This document shows, piece after piece, positions 24,591 through 33,425 of a stretch of DNA of 64,000 nt. Position numbers and translations under genes: made by a program. Position 1 is the stretch's first letter, and each line of letters begins with the position of its first letter. The notes beneath the pieces were generated by a model, which worked only from the letters and a program-made list of their open reading frames with translations, was not told the origin of the DNA and did not search any database. The DNA is from an uncultured Eubacterium sp. (GTDB lineage: Bacteria; Bacillota; Clostridia; Lachnospirales; Lachnospiraceae). The stretch is from the NCBI GenBank assembly GCA_910584065.1, contig CAJTZN010000014.1, positions 1-64,000 on the forward strand, given 5' to 3'.

Positions 24591-26006
24591 TTATACCGGA
24601 TAAACCTGATTTTCCTTATCTGCCAGTGTCGCATCTACTTTCGTTTTCTGCGCCTCACGGTACTTGAAGAAATCCGTGGCAACTTGCGGGAACAGCGCGT
24701 AGGAAAGTACGTCCTCGTCCTGCTCTTTCCACTGGGCCATCTCCTTCTCCAGCTGTGCCAGCTGCGGCTCGATCAGATCGGCTGGGCGGCATGTGATCGG
24801 CTTCGCATCGCCGATACATTTTTTCTGCACTTCCGGATTAAACGGTTTTACCGTCTGTCCGAACTCGCCCGAAAGGAGTTTCTTCGACTCCTTCGTCACC
24901 ATCTTATATCTCTCGCCTGCTACGACGTTCAGCACCGCCTGTGTGCCGACGATCTGGGAAGAAGGTGTAACGAGAGGCGGCTCGCCGAAGTCCTTGCGCA
25001 CGCGCGGCACTTCCTCGAGAACTTCCTCGTACTTGTCCTCCTGCCCCATTTCCTTCAGCTGGGAAACGAGGTTGCTGAGCATACCGCCCGGCACCTGGTA
25101 CATGAGTGTCTTGATATTGACGCCGAGCACTTTCGTGTTCATCAGACCGCTCTGCAGCGCTTCCTCTCGCATCGGGCGGAAATATTCGGCGATCTCAGCC
25201 AGAAGGTTCTGGTCGAGTCCCGTGTCGTACGGCGTGCCGCGGAACGTCTCAACCATGACTTCCGTCGCCGGCTGGCTCGTTCCCAAAGCAAACGGCGACA
25301 TCGCCGTGTCAATGATGTCACAGCCCGCCTCGACTGCTTTCATATATGTCATCGCAGCTACACCGGATGTATAATGCGTGTGAAGGTCGATCGGAATGTC
25401 TACCGATTGTTTTAATGCCGTCACAAGCTCCGTTGCCTCATACGGCGTGAGCAGTCCGGCCATGTCTTTGATGCAGAGTGATTTCGCGCCGAGATCCTCG
25501 ATCTTCTTCGCGATATCCTTCCAGTAATCGAGCGTGTACGCGTCGCCGAGCGTATACGAAAGAGCGATCTGCGCGTGTCCGTTTTCCTTATTTGCCGCTT
25601 TTACCGCCGTCTCAAGATTGCGGATATCGTTTAAACAGTCAAAAATACGGATGATGTCGATACCGTTGGCGATCGATTTCTGCACGAAATACTCGACCAC
25701 ATCGTCTGCATAATGATTGTAACCGAGAATGTTCTGTCCACGGAACAGCATCTGCAGTTTTGTATTTTTAAATCCGGCTTTCAGCTTGCGCAGCCTCTCC
25801 CACGGATCTTCTTTCAGGAAACGCAGGGAAGCGTCAAACGTAGCACCGCCCCAGCACTCGACCGCGTGATAGCCGACCTGATCCATCTTGTCGATGATCG
25901 GGAGCATCTGCTCTGTCGTCATACGGGTAGCGATCAAAGACTGATGAGCATCACGAAGGATCGTCTCTGTTATTTTAATTGGCTTTTTTTCATTGTTTTT
26001 CGCCAT
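24591..26006 (-). CDS. oadA: Oxaloacetate decarboxylase alpha / transcarboxylase 5S-type carboxyltransferase
   Basis: Transfers the carboxyl group of oxaloacetate (or accepts it to form oxaloacetate from pyruvate) via biotin. The 471 aa have the HMGL-like barrel with the metal site TETILRDAHQSLIATRMTTE, GADIIRIFD-type sequence (GIDIIRIFDCLND) and LHTHYTSG, and the conserved PYC_OADA domain at about 300-460. No biotin domain is fused; the carrier is a separate gene (27187). It is the last gene of the operon, 36 bp after oadB. Confidence 0.95.
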   Translation of the reverse strand: MAKNNEKKPIKITETILRDAHQSLIATRMTTEQMLPIIDKMDQVGYHAVECWGGATFDASLRFLKEDPWERLRKLKAGFKNTKLQMLFRGQNILGYNHYADDVVEYFVQKSIANGIDIIRIFDCLNDIRNLETAVKAANKENGHAQIALSYTLGDAYTLDYWKDIAKKIEDLGAKSLCIKDMAGLLTPYEATELVTALKQSVDIPIDLHTHYTSGVAAMTYMKAVEAGCDIIDTAMSPFALGTSQPATEVMVETFRGTPYDTGLDQNLLAEIAEYFRPMREEALQSGLMNTKVLGVNIKTLMYQVPGGMLSNLVSQLKEMGQEDKYEEVLEEVPRVRKDFGEPPLVTPSSQIVGTQAVLNVVAGERYKMVTKESKKLLSGEFGQTVKPFNPEVQKKCIGDAKPITCRPADLIEPQLAQLEKEMAQWKEQDEDVLSYALFPQVATDFFKYREAQKTKVDATLADKENQVYPV

Positions 26007-26042
26007 GTTTCTTTCCTCCTAATCAATAATTTACTTCGCACC

Positions 26043-27161
26043 TTATACTCCAAATATCGCCATGAACACACCGGCTGCCACGGCCGTTCCGATCACGCCC
26101 GCCACGTTCGGCCCCATCGCGTGCATCAGAAGGAAGTTCGTAGGATCCGCTTCCGCGCCGACCTTCTGGGAGACACGGGCTGCCATCGGCACCGCCGATA
26201 CTCCGGCCGAACCAATGAGCGGATTGATCTTTCCGCCGGACAGCTTGCACATCAGTTTGCCAAACAGGACACCGGCCGCTGTGCCGACCGCGAACGCCAC
26301 CAGACCGAGGACCACGATCTTCAACGTGGCCGGGTTGATAAAGTTCGCGCCGCTTGTCTTCGCACCTACCGATGTACCGAGCAGAATGACAACTATGTAC
26401 ATAAGCGCATTCGACGCCGTTTCCGTCAACTGTTTTACCACGCCGGACTCTTTGAACAGGTTTCCGAGCATGAGCATACCAACGAGCGGAGCCGTACTTG
26501 GCAGGATCAGACATACGACCGTCGTAACAACGATCGGGAACAGGATACGCTCCAGTTTCGATACCGGACGGAGCTGATCCATCTTGATCTTCCGCTCTTC
26601 TTCCGTCGTAAACAATTTCATGATCGGCGGCTGGATGATCGGCACGAGCGACATATACGAATACGCCGCCACGGCGATCGGCCCCATCAGATCGGTCTGT
26701 CCGAGCTTTCCGGCGAGGAAGATCGAAGTCGGGCCATCGGCGCCGCCGATGATCGAAATGGCTGCCGCCGCTTTTCCGTTGAAGCCCATCAGGATGGCCA
26801 ACAGATAAGCCGCAAAAATACCGAACTGAGCGGCCGCCCCCAAAAGGAAACTCTTGGGGTTCGCGATCAGCGGCCCGAAGTCCGTCATCGCCCCCACACC
26901 GAGGAAAATGAGGGACGGCAGGATACTCCACTCATCCAGTTTAAAGAAATATTCCAACAATCCGCCAGACTCCATGATCGGTGGATAGATGTTGACGAGC
27001 AGCATACCGAACGCGATCGGAACGAGCAGAAGCGGCTCGTAACCTTTCCGGATCGCAAGATACAGGAATACAAAGGCAACCAGTATCATCACGTAGCTGC
27101 GCCAGTCAACAGTTCCGTTCGCAAATGCGGTCTGGTGGAGAAGATTTTGTAAAACGTCCAT
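26043..27161 (-). CDS. oadB: Sodium-pumping decarboxylase beta subunit
   Basis: The integral-membrane beta subunit decarboxylates carboxybiotin and exports Na+. The 372 aa are mostly hydrophobic and carry the family signatures IIGGADGPTSIFLAGKL and GSAGVSAVPMAARV that form the sodium and biotin channel. The start is ATG 27161 with GGAGG eight bases upstream; a 23-residue extension of the frame lacks a ribosome binding site. It is shared by oxaloacetate, methylmalonyl-CoA and glutaconyl-CoA pumps, so it does not by itself fix the substrate. Confidence 0.96.
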   Translation of the reverse strand: MDVLQNLLHQTAFANGTVDWRSYVMILVAFVFLYLAIRKGYEPLLLVPIAFGMLLVNIYPPIMESGGLLEYFFKLDEWSILPSLIFLGVGAMTDFGPLIANPKSFLLGAAAQFGIFAAYLLAILMGFNGKAAAAISIIGGADGPTSIFLAGKLGQTDLMGPIAVAAYSYMSLVPIIQPPIMKLFTTEEERKIKMDQLRPVSKLERILFPIVVTTVVCLILPSTAPLVGMLMLGNLFKESGVVKQLTETASNALMYIVVILLGTSVGAKTSGANFINPATLKIVVLGLVAFAVGTAAGVLFGKLMCKLSGGKINPLIGSAGVSAVPMAARVSQKVGAEADPTNFLLMHAMGPNVAGVIGTAVAAGVFMAIFGV

Positions 27162-27186
27162 CTTAATTACCTCCAGTATGTTATGA

Positions 27187-27585
27187 TTAATCCATCGTCG
27201 CCAATACGTCACCGGATTCAACCATATCACCGGAGTTTACGTTTATGCTCGCAATCTTTCCATCCTGAGGGGCAACGACCTCATTTTCCATCTTCATCGC
27301 CTCAAGAAGAAGGATCACATCCCCTTTCTTCACATCTGCACCAACGCTTGACTTCACGGATAAGATCTTACCAGGCATCGGGGATGTCACTTTCACAGAA
27401 CCTGCCGATCCGCCCGCTGCCGGTGCCGCCGGTTTCGGTGCGGGTGCTGCCGGTGCCGCTGGTTTCGGTGCCGGTGCTACCGGCGCCGCCGATACTCCTC
27501 CTGCTGAAGCGGACGATCCACCCGCCTTTTCTTCCACCGCTACATCATATACGGTTCCATTTACAGTTATTGTATAGTTTTTCAT
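27187..27585 (-). CDS. Biotin carboxyl carrier protein
   Basis: A 132-aa mobile carrier with an N-terminal docking strand (NYTITVNGTVYDV), a 45-residue Ala/Pro/Lys hinge and a C-terminal biotinyl domain with the biotin site EAMKMENEV. It shuttles the carboxyl group between carboxyltransferase and the OadB pump and corresponds to MmdC / the 1.3S subunit of transcarboxylase. It is located between oadG and oadB. Confidence 0.96.
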   Translation of the reverse strand: MKNYTITVNGTVYDVAVEEKAGGSSASAGGVSAAPVAPAPKPAAPAAPAPKPAAPAAGGSAGSVKVTSPMPGKILSVKSSVGADVKKGDVILLLEAMKMENEVVAPQDGKIASINVNSGDMVESGDVLATMD

Positions 27586-27680
27586 GAGTTATATCCTCCT
27601 AAAATTTAATTTTCAGAATCATTTCCTTCAATTGCTCATTTAAAATGTGCTCATTTAATAAGCTCATTTAAAAGTTCCGA

Positions 27681-28070
27681 TCAAAAACGCTTCTTGATCG
27701 AACGGATCACAAGTCCGTCTGCCGGAACCGGCGTCCCCTCCTGCTCCATCGCAGCCATGATCGCCGCCGTAATAACTGCCACGATCTGGGTGTCATCCGC
27801 TGGTTTTGACAAGACTGGCGCTGGCGCCGGTGCTGGTTTAGAAACCGGATTCGGTGCCGGTGCGGACTGCTTCCTGTTCTCGGCGAGCTGCACCGCCTGT
27901 TTTTGTTTCTTCGATCCATTCAACAGATCCGGAACGAATCCCAGCAGGTAAATGATAAAGGAGATCAGTATCAGAACACAAAATACGGTCCCCATCCCGA
28001 GCAGGGTATTCACCAGTGCCTCCGGCATCGTCGTGACAGCTTCTTCTGCCGCTGCTGCTAACATCGCCAT
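27681..28070 (-). CDS. oadG: Sodium-pump decarboxylase gamma subunit (OadG/MmdD type)
   Basis: A 129-aa membrane-anchored assembly subunit. One N-terminal helix (LGMGTVFCVLILISFIIYLL) is followed by a flexible Ala/Pro/Lys linker and a C-terminal DDTQIVAVITAAIMAAMEQE block typical of OadG/MmdD, which contacts the carboxyltransferase. It begins 4 bp after the mmdA-like gene stop, consistent with translational coupling. Confidence 0.9.
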   Translation of the reverse strand: MAMLAAAAEEAVTTMPEALVNTLLGMGTVFCVLILISFIIYLLGFVPDLLNGSKKQKQAVQLAENRKQSAPAPNPVSKPAPAPAPVLSKPADDTQIVAVITAAIMAAMEQEGTPVPADGLVIRSIKKRF

Positions 28071-28074
28071 TCCA

Positions 28075-29451
28075 TCACCTCATTCCAAACATCTGCATAG
28101 CATAGATCAACTGTTTCCGAATTTGAGCGCCTTCGATCACGTTATCCACATAACCCCTTTTCGCGGCAATGTTCACATTACACTGCATCTCGTCAAATTC
28201 TTTTGCTTTCTTCTCCAGGGCAGCATTCGTATCCTTTTCCTTGCTGATCTCATCTTCGTACATGATCTGCGCCGCCACTTTCGCGTCCATCACACCGACT
28301 TTCGCTCCCTCGAGGGCGAGGACGAGATCCGCCCCGATGTGTTTGGAATTCATCGCCACGTATGCGCTTCCGAATGCCTCTCCCGTGATCACGTTCACTT
28401 TCGGAACATCCGCGCTGGCAAACGCGCAAGTGAGATCCGCTACTGCCTGTCCGATCGTCTTCTCCTCTTCCATCGTCGAAGCATACGATTTTACATTCGT
28501 CAATGTCACGACCGGGATACCGAACGCGTCGCAGAAGTATACGAACTTCTCCGCCTTTTTGCAGCCGGCTGTCGTGAGGACGCCGTCCCCTGCATTTGCC
28601 ACGGCCCCTACCGTTCCGCCGTTCAGCGTCATAAAACCGGTGACCATATCTTTGGCATACTCTTTTTTCGTCTCCATGAACACGTTTCCGTCCGCGATCT
28701 GCGCCAGCGCTGCCGCCGGATCGGAGATCATGCCCTCAAATCCCGAAATGACACGGTTCATATCATCCTCCGTATCTTTCCCGGCAAAATCATCGAAGTT
28801 CGCCGGAAGGATCTGAATGAGAGAGCGGATCTGCGCGAGCACGTCGGCCTCTCCGTCACAGACGAAATCCACATTACCGGCCTCCGCCTGGAATGCAGCC
28901 TCCGCCGTATCACATTTCTCGACGTTGTTTCCCGCGATCGCATTTGGAGAATTGACAAATAATTTTCCATTCTGGGAATCCATAAACGTGAAATCGGAAA
29001 GAAGGGAAGAAACGGCTACCCCGCCTCCACAGGAACCGAGTATCGCGCTGATCTGAGGGATCACACCGCTTGCTTTTACCTTGCTTATGTAGATCTCTCC
29101 AAATCCTGCCAATGCATCCACGGCCTCCTGGATACGGACACCGGCACAATCGATCAAACCGATCACCGGCGCCCCGGCTTTTACCGCCATCTCGTAGAGC
29201 CTGGCAATCTTTTTGGCGTGCATCTCGCCAATGGAACCATTCATCGCCGACACGTCCTGGCTGTACACGTACACCAGGTCGGAGTCGATTACACCGTAAC
29301 CGGTGATCACGCCATCCGCCGGCACTGACTTTTCCTGCATGTTGAAGTCCGTGTTCCTCTTCGTCACGAGTCCACCGATCTCAACAAAACTGTTTGCGTC
29401 AACAAGCGATTCAATCCTTTGTCTTGCTGACATTTTTGCTGAATTACTCAT
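28075..29451 (-). CDS. mmdA: Methylmalonyl-CoA-type carboxyltransferase (12S / MmdA family)
   Basis: An acyl-CoA carboxyltransferase of 458 aa with the N-domain (GVITGYGVIDSDLVYVYSQD, VIGLIDCAGVRIQEAVDALA) and C-domain crotonase folds. It is shorter than classical 12S (about 510). It probably moves carboxyl between an acyl-CoA (propionyl or a relative) and biotin. It opens the operon mmdA-oadG-biotin carrier-oadB-oadA, with GGAGG seven bases before ATG 29451. Co-occurrence with the 5S-type oadA means both transcarboxylase halves are in one operon with a Na+ pump. Confidence 0.92.
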   Translation of the reverse strand: MSNSAKMSARQRIESLVDANSFVEIGGLVTKRNTDFNMQEKSVPADGVITGYGVIDSDLVYVYSQDVSAMNGSIGEMHAKKIARLYEMAVKAGAPVIGLIDCAGVRIQEAVDALAGFGEIYISKVKASGVIPQISAILGSCGGGVAVSSLLSDFTFMDSQNGKLFVNSPNAIAGNNVEKCDTAEAAFQAEAGNVDFVCDGEADVLAQIRSLIQILPANFDDFAGKDTEDDMNRVISGFEGMISDPAAALAQIADGNVFMETKKEYAKDMVTGFMTLNGGTVGAVANAGDGVLTTAGCKKAEKFVYFCDAFGIPVVTLTNVKSYASTMEEEKTIGQAVADLTCAFASADVPKVNVITGEAFGSAYVAMNSKHIGADLVLALEGAKVGVMDAKVAAQIMYEDEISKEKDTNAALEKKAKEFDEMQCNVNIAAKRGYVDNVIEGAQIRKQLIYAMQMFGMR

Positions 29452-29499
29452 ATGCGGTCCTCCACTTTTATATATTAAAAAAAATTTTATCCAATTATA

Positions 29500-29528
29500 A
29501 TTGTAATGCTTTTAGCACAAAATAGCAA
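29500..29528 (-). promoter_or_regulatory. Promoter of the decarboxylase operon
   Basis: Minus-strand TTGCTA (29528-29523), 17-nt spacer, TACAAT (29505-29500), about 50 bp before the first gene. The -35 lies directly beside the 19-bp direct repeat at 29533-29551. Confidence 0.6.
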
Positions 29529-29532
29529 CACA

Positions 29533-29551
29533 TTTTTGACATTTTTTCTGA
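29533..29551 (+). repeat. 19-bp direct repeat flanking the DUF4143 ATPase gene (left)
   Basis: TTTTTGACATTTTTTCTGA, identical to 30995-31013 on the other side of the ATPase gene. It is 7 bp beyond the ATPase stop codon. Confidence 0.8.
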
Positions 29552-29558
29552 TCATTTT

Positions 29559-30869
29559 TTAAGGGCAATTTCTGCTTCGTTCCACGCTTCCAACCGCGTA
29601 CAACGGCAAGTTGATGAGCCAGTCCTCTCTTTTGTAGTCCGACATCGACGCACGCACCGAAATTTCGGGCCTGTACTTCTCGCGGTAGGTCCTCAGGCTC
29701 TTCGCTTTCCGGTTCACTTCCGCCTTGACTTCCACCGGAACGACGTACCTGCCCGTATCGACGATAAAATCCACCTCGCAGGAGCCGCGGTCATTCGTAT
29801 AGTAGTAAACGCCGAGATCTTCGATCGTTTTCAGCTGCTGGCATACATATTGTTCCGTCAATGCACCTTTAAACTCCGTGAACAGATGGCTCCCATCCAA
29901 CAGCGTCTGCTGGTGCAGGCCTGTCATACAGCCGAGAAGCCCCACATCGAGCAGAAACAGCTTAAACGCTCTCAGATCCTCGTACGCTTTCAGCGGAATG
30001 CTCCCCGCGTTTACGCGGCTGACCCTGTGGACGAGTCCGCAGTCGCAAAGCCACATGATCGCCGCTTCGTACTCTTTGGCCCGTCCCCCCTCACGCACAA
30101 GGCCGTAAATAAATTTTTTGTTCTCTTTTGCCAGCTGGGAGGGAATGCTGTTCCATACCATACGGATCCTGGGAACCATTCCCGCCGGCGCATGCTTCGA
30201 AAAATCCTGTTCATACGCTTCCAGTATGCGCCTTTGAATGTCCCGCACTTCATTAAAATCCTTTTCCTCCACAAAACTCTGCACGGCCTCCGGCATACCA
30301 CCGACAAAATAATATTGCTTTAACTGATCGATATACATCGTTTTAAAAGAAGTGATCATCGGATAATCATGCGATTCCAGAAGTTCGGCAAAACGCGCGC
30401 CGGCAACAGCCATAAGAAATTCCTGAAATGACAGCGGATAAAGACTTAGAAAATCCACCTTACCGACCGGAAACGACGTCCCCTCATGTAAGGCGATCCC
30501 CAACAGGGAACCGGCACAGACGATGTGGTACTGCGGCGCATTTTCATAAAAATATTTGAGCGAGGAAAGCGCCCGCGGCACTTCCTGCACCTCATCAAAG
30601 ATCAGCAGTGTGCGATCCGCCTCGATCTTCCTGCCAGCGTACAGTTCCAGCCCCATGACCAGCCTGTCCGTATCCAGATCGGACGAAAATAACTGCGCCA
30701 TCCTGGCATTGGAATCAAAATTGATATATACGGTATCGTCATAGGCCCTCCGGCCGAATTCTTTCATCAGCCAGGTCTTCCCGACCTGTCTCGCCCCCTC
30801 GATAATCAGTGGCTTGCGCCGTTTTGCGTTCTTCCACCGGTAAAGTTTTTCTATGGCTGTCCGGTACAT
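29559..30869 (-). CDS. AAA+ ATPase of the AAA_14/DUF4143 family
   Basis: A 436-aa protein with Walker A EGARQVGKTWLMKEF, Walker B LLIFDEVQEVPRAL, a sensor segment CAGSLLGIALHEG and the C-terminal DUF4143 nuclease-like region with ECEVDFIV-type sequence (here GSCEVDFIVDTGRYVVPVEV, a PD-(D/E)xK-like D...ExK arrangement). These are widespread, often multicopy genes of unknown role, probably mobile or defence-linked. Start ATG 30869 is seven bases after GGGAGG. It has its own promoter and is flanked by 19-bp direct repeats. Confidence 0.92.
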   Translation of the reverse strand: MYRTAIEKLYRWKNAKRRKPLIIEGARQVGKTWLMKEFGRRAYDDTVYINFDSNARMAQLFSSDLDTDRLVMGLELYAGRKIEADRTLLIFDEVQEVPRALSSLKYFYENAPQYHIVCAGSLLGIALHEGTSFPVGKVDFLSLYPLSFQEFLMAVAGARFAELLESHDYPMITSFKTMYIDQLKQYYFVGGMPEAVQSFVEEKDFNEVRDIQRRILEAYEQDFSKHAPAGMVPRIRMVWNSIPSQLAKENKKFIYGLVREGGRAKEYEAAIMWLCDCGLVHRVSRVNAGSIPLKAYEDLRAFKLFLLDVGLLGCMTGLHQQTLLDGSHLFTEFKGALTEQYVCQQLKTIEDLGVYYYTNDRGSCEVDFIVDTGRYVVPVEVKAEVNRKAKSLRTYREKYRPEISVRASMSDYKREDWLINLPLYAVGSVERSRNCP

Positions 30870-30902
30870 AGGCACACCTCCCTGACATTCTGATATACCT
30901 GT

Positions 30903-30931
30903 AGTATATTACAAAGCACCAAAAAATACAA
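30903..30931 (-). promoter_or_regulatory. Promoter of the DUF4143 ATPase gene
   Basis: Minus-strand TTGTAT (30931-30926), 17-nt spacer, TATACT (30908-30903). Confidence 0.6.
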
Positions 30932-30994
30932 CGAAAACTCTCTATACAACTACACTTTTTACAACGAATTGGCTATTCTGGAAATCATACCTGC

Positions 30995-31013
30995 TTTTTG
31001 ACATTTTTTCTGA
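30995..31013 (+). repeat. 19-bp direct repeat flanking the DUF4143 ATPase gene (right)
   Basis: Identical to 29533-29551. It lies between the ATPase promoter and the dacF-type gene at 31061. The sequence is T-rich, so chance cannot be fully excluded. Confidence 0.8.
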
Positions 31014-31060
31014 CAATTTCCCATACAATTTTCTTAACACCAGAACCGGCGGTATTGATC

Positions 31061-32278
31061 ATGAAATTAACTCGCCTGTACACGTTTTTTACCTTCCTCG
31101 TACTTCTATTCCTCTGCTGGTGCCATATGGCAAACCGGCCGCAGACACAGCCCCGCACCGCTCCCCTCACTTCCGTGCCGCCCGGGCACATCGACGCCGG
31201 CAGTCCGGAGAAACCCGCCCTCACACTGTACGCCGCCGGCGCCTGCCTGATGGACGCCGCCTCCGGCCGCGTTTTATACGGGAAACAGGAACATACGGCG
31301 CTGCCGATGGCCAGCACGACAAAGATAATGACCTGCCTTCTCGCGCTGGAAAATGGAAATCCGGACAGTGAAGTTACATTTTCAAAGTGCGCTGCTTCAA
31401 TGCCAAAAGTCCATCTGGGCGCTCCCTCCGGCAGTTCATTCCGCCTGAACGACCTGTTGTATTCCCTGATGCTGGAATCCCACAACGACACCGCCGTGGC
31501 CATCGCGGAGCACATCGGCGGCAGCGTGGAAGGATTTGCCGCGATGATGAACGCAAAGGCGGCAGAACTCGGCATGGCCCAGACCAATTTCGTCACGCCG
31601 AACGGTCTGGACGCCGAAGGGCACGGAAGCACGCCAGCCGATATGTGCCGCCTCGCCTCCTACGCCGTGGGAAACGAAGCCTTCCTTCAAATCATACAGA
31701 CGCCCTCGCGGACGATCACATCCGTAAACGGCGGGCGGTCGTACTCCCTTTCCAATAAAGACGCCTTTCTGACCTCGTATCCCGGCGCCCTGGGTATCAA
31801 AACCGGGTTTACCGGAAAAGCCGGCTACTGTTTCGTCGGCGCCGCCAAAAAGGAGGAGCGGACATTCGTGAGCTGCGTCCTCGGCAGCGGATGGCCCCCG
31901 AACAAATCGTATAAGTGGAACGATACGAAACGGTTGATGAATTTTGGCTTTGACCAGTATTCTTATCAGACTATCCCCATCGAAGATCTGTCCGCGGTAC
32001 GGATCCCGGTAAGCGGCGGAAAATCGGATACCGTTTCCGTCACCACGCCGGAAATCCCGGCATACCTGCTCAGTCCGTATGACACCATCGACATCGAATA
32101 CCAAATCTCGCCACAGTTACAGGCTCCGGTGCGGACCGATGTGAGCGCCGGCACGGTAACGATATCCATCGATCAGGCGCCGGTCGGAAGCTTCCCCGTC
32201 TATCCGCAGGAAAATATTGAGCCGCTGGAATTCGCAGACATTGGGCGGTATATCCTAAAAACCTTTCTCGCTTTCTGA
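31061..32278 (+). CDS. D-alanyl-D-alanine carboxypeptidase (DacF/PBP5 family)
   Basis: Trims the terminal D-Ala of peptidoglycan stem peptides outside the membrane. The 405 aa have an N-terminal membrane/signal segment (LYTFFTFLVLLFLCWC), then the penicillin-binding core with STTK (SxxK nucleophile, in PMASTTKIM), SHN (SxN, in LESHNDTAV) and KTG (GIKTGFTGKAGYC), followed by a PBP5-type C-terminal beta domain. The start is taken as ATG 31061 (MKLTRLYTFF); its ribosome binding site is weak, and an upstream ATG at 30998 has none. Plus strand, converging on the hemerythrin gene. Confidence 0.94.
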   Translation: MKLTRLYTFFTFLVLLFLCWCHMANRPQTQPRTAPLTSVPPGHIDAGSPEKPALTLYAAGACLMDAASGRVLYGKQEHTALPMASTTKIMTCLLALENGNPDSEVTFSKCAASMPKVHLGAPSGSSFRLNDLLYSLMLESHNDTAVAIAEHIGGSVEGFAAMMNAKAAELGMAQTNFVTPNGLDAEGHGSTPADMCRLASYAVGNEAFLQIIQTPSRTITSVNGGRSYSLSNKDAFLTSYPGALGIKTGFTGKAGYCFVGAAKKEERTFVSCVLGSGWPPNKSYKWNDTKRLMNFGFDQYSYQTIPIEDLSAVRIPVSGGKSDTVSVTTPEIPAYLLSPYDTIDIEYQISPQLQAPVRTDVSAGTVTISIDQAPVGSFPVYPQENIEPLEFADIGRYILKTFLAF

Positions 32279-32296
32279 TCCGAGCACAAGCGCTAT

Positions 32297-32339
32297 CACA
32301 CTGGCGTTATTCACACTGGCGTCATTCACACAGGCATGT
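32297..32339 (+). repeat. 15-bp tandem repeats between convergent genes
   Basis: Units CACACTGGCGTTATT and CACACTGGCGTCATT are followed by a shortened third copy; a hairpin with AGCGCCA/TGGCGTT arms follows. The 116-bp gap between the dacF-type gene and the hemerythrin gene holds no gene. Confidence 0.7.
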
Positions 32340-32394
32340 CACACAAGCGCCATCGCTCTGGCGTTATTCGCTTTGACGACTCTTACGCCGGCCG

Positions 32395-33228
32395 TCACTC
32401 GTCCTGCTCGAACATCGGGATCTTCTTATCGCTCTGCAGGATATGGTTGATCAGCCAGCCGAGCAAAAATTCGACCAGCTGCTGAAAAGACTCTCTGGAG
32501 CCATTTTCCAGTTCTTTGATATCAATCGTCTCCAATTTATCCACAAAGGCCTCATGCGCGCGCTTCTGTGCCGCGAGGCCTTCGTACTGGATGCTCTCCA
32601 TGTACTCTTCCTCATCCCTGAAATGTTCCTTTGTATATGCGCTTAACTGTTCCAGGATCCGAGCCGCCTCGCCGCCGTTCACAGAACCCTCGAACGTCTT
32701 AGCCATGCGGTACGCCTGGTCCACAATACGAAACAGCTGTTCATGTTCGTGATCGATGAGGTCGATACCGATCCGGTAGTCGTCCGTAAATTCGCATGGA
32801 TTTTCCTTGATCATCCATTCCTCCAGCGGCGGAAGTTTCCCAATCAGAATATCGCTGCTCAATATGTGCCGGTAAAGCCATTTTGCCAAAAAATCAACCA
32901 GATCTGCCAATACGCGCCTCTGCTCTTCTTCCTCATCAATATTGACAACGGAAAATCCGCAGATCCTATGGCGGAAAAAATCGTGCTGCGCGCGCTGGAG
33001 GATCAGTTCCGGGTCGCGGATCTGCGCCATGTACTCCTCCTCATGGTTAAAGTGCAGTTCTGCGTAATCGTCGAGCCTCCCGATCATATCCTTGAGCTGG
33101 TCAAAATAGTCACCCCCGTACACAGTCGTCACGAGCGTATACGACTCATTCAACAATTCAAAAAGCGTTCTGTGTTCTTCGTCAATCTGTTCGATCCCTG
33201 TCCTGCAGTCGTCTGTAAACTGAAACAT
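32395..33228 (-). CDS. Tandem bacteriohemerythrin (two hemerythrin domains)
   Basis: Two hemerythrin four-helix bundles (about 1-135 and 143-277) are joined head to tail; they bind O2 or NO at a di-iron site in the cytoplasm and protect anaerobes from oxygen. Each half has the first His (EEHRTLF, DHEHEQLF), HxxxE (HFNHEEEYM, HFRDEEEYM), one His of the third pair and the final HILxSD. The His four residues before it is Gln in both halves (QRAQH, QKRAH), so one canonical ligand is missing twice. Start ATG 33228 follows GGAGGGTAA. It has its own promoter. Confidence 0.92.
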   Translation of the reverse strand: MFQFTDDCRTGIEQIDEEHRTLFELLNESYTLVTTVYGGDYFDQLKDMIGRLDDYAELHFNHEEEYMAQIRDPELILQRAQHDFFRHRICGFSVVNIDEEEEQRRVLADLVDFLAKWLYRHILSSDILIGKLPPLEEWMIKENPCEFTDDYRIGIDLIDHEHEQLFRIVDQAYRMAKTFEGSVNGGEAARILEQLSAYTKEHFRDEEEYMESIQYEGLAAQKRAHEAFVDKLETIDIKELENGSRESFQQLVEFLLGWLINHILQSDKKIPMFEQDE

Positions 33229-33291
33229 AATTACCCTCCTCCGCTCCATTCTTAACTAATCTGTTATCATGCAGCATGTTTTACTGTCTAT

Positions 33292-33320
33292 ATTATAAGG
33301 GATATGATATGAGGTGTAAA
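33292..33320 (-). promoter_or_regulatory. Promoter of the hemerythrin gene
   Basis: Minus-strand TTTACA (33320-33315), 17-nt spacer, TATAAT (33297-33292), about 64 bp before the start codon. Confidence 0.75.
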
Positions 33321-33373
33321 GCATTTTAAAAGGAATAGAAAAAATAGAAAATCAAAAAAAAATAAAAAACCCC

Positions 33374-33402
33374 TTTACATTTTCCGGGCCACGTGGTATC
33401 AT
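33374..33402 (+). promoter_or_regulatory. Promoter of glnN
   Basis: TTTACA (33374-33379), 17-nt spacer, TATCAT (33397-33402). The expected start near 33409 would give a leader of about 150 nt containing the terminator hairpin at 33426. Confidence 0.65.
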
Positions 33403-33425
33403 GATTTCGTGCTAAGACAGAACGA

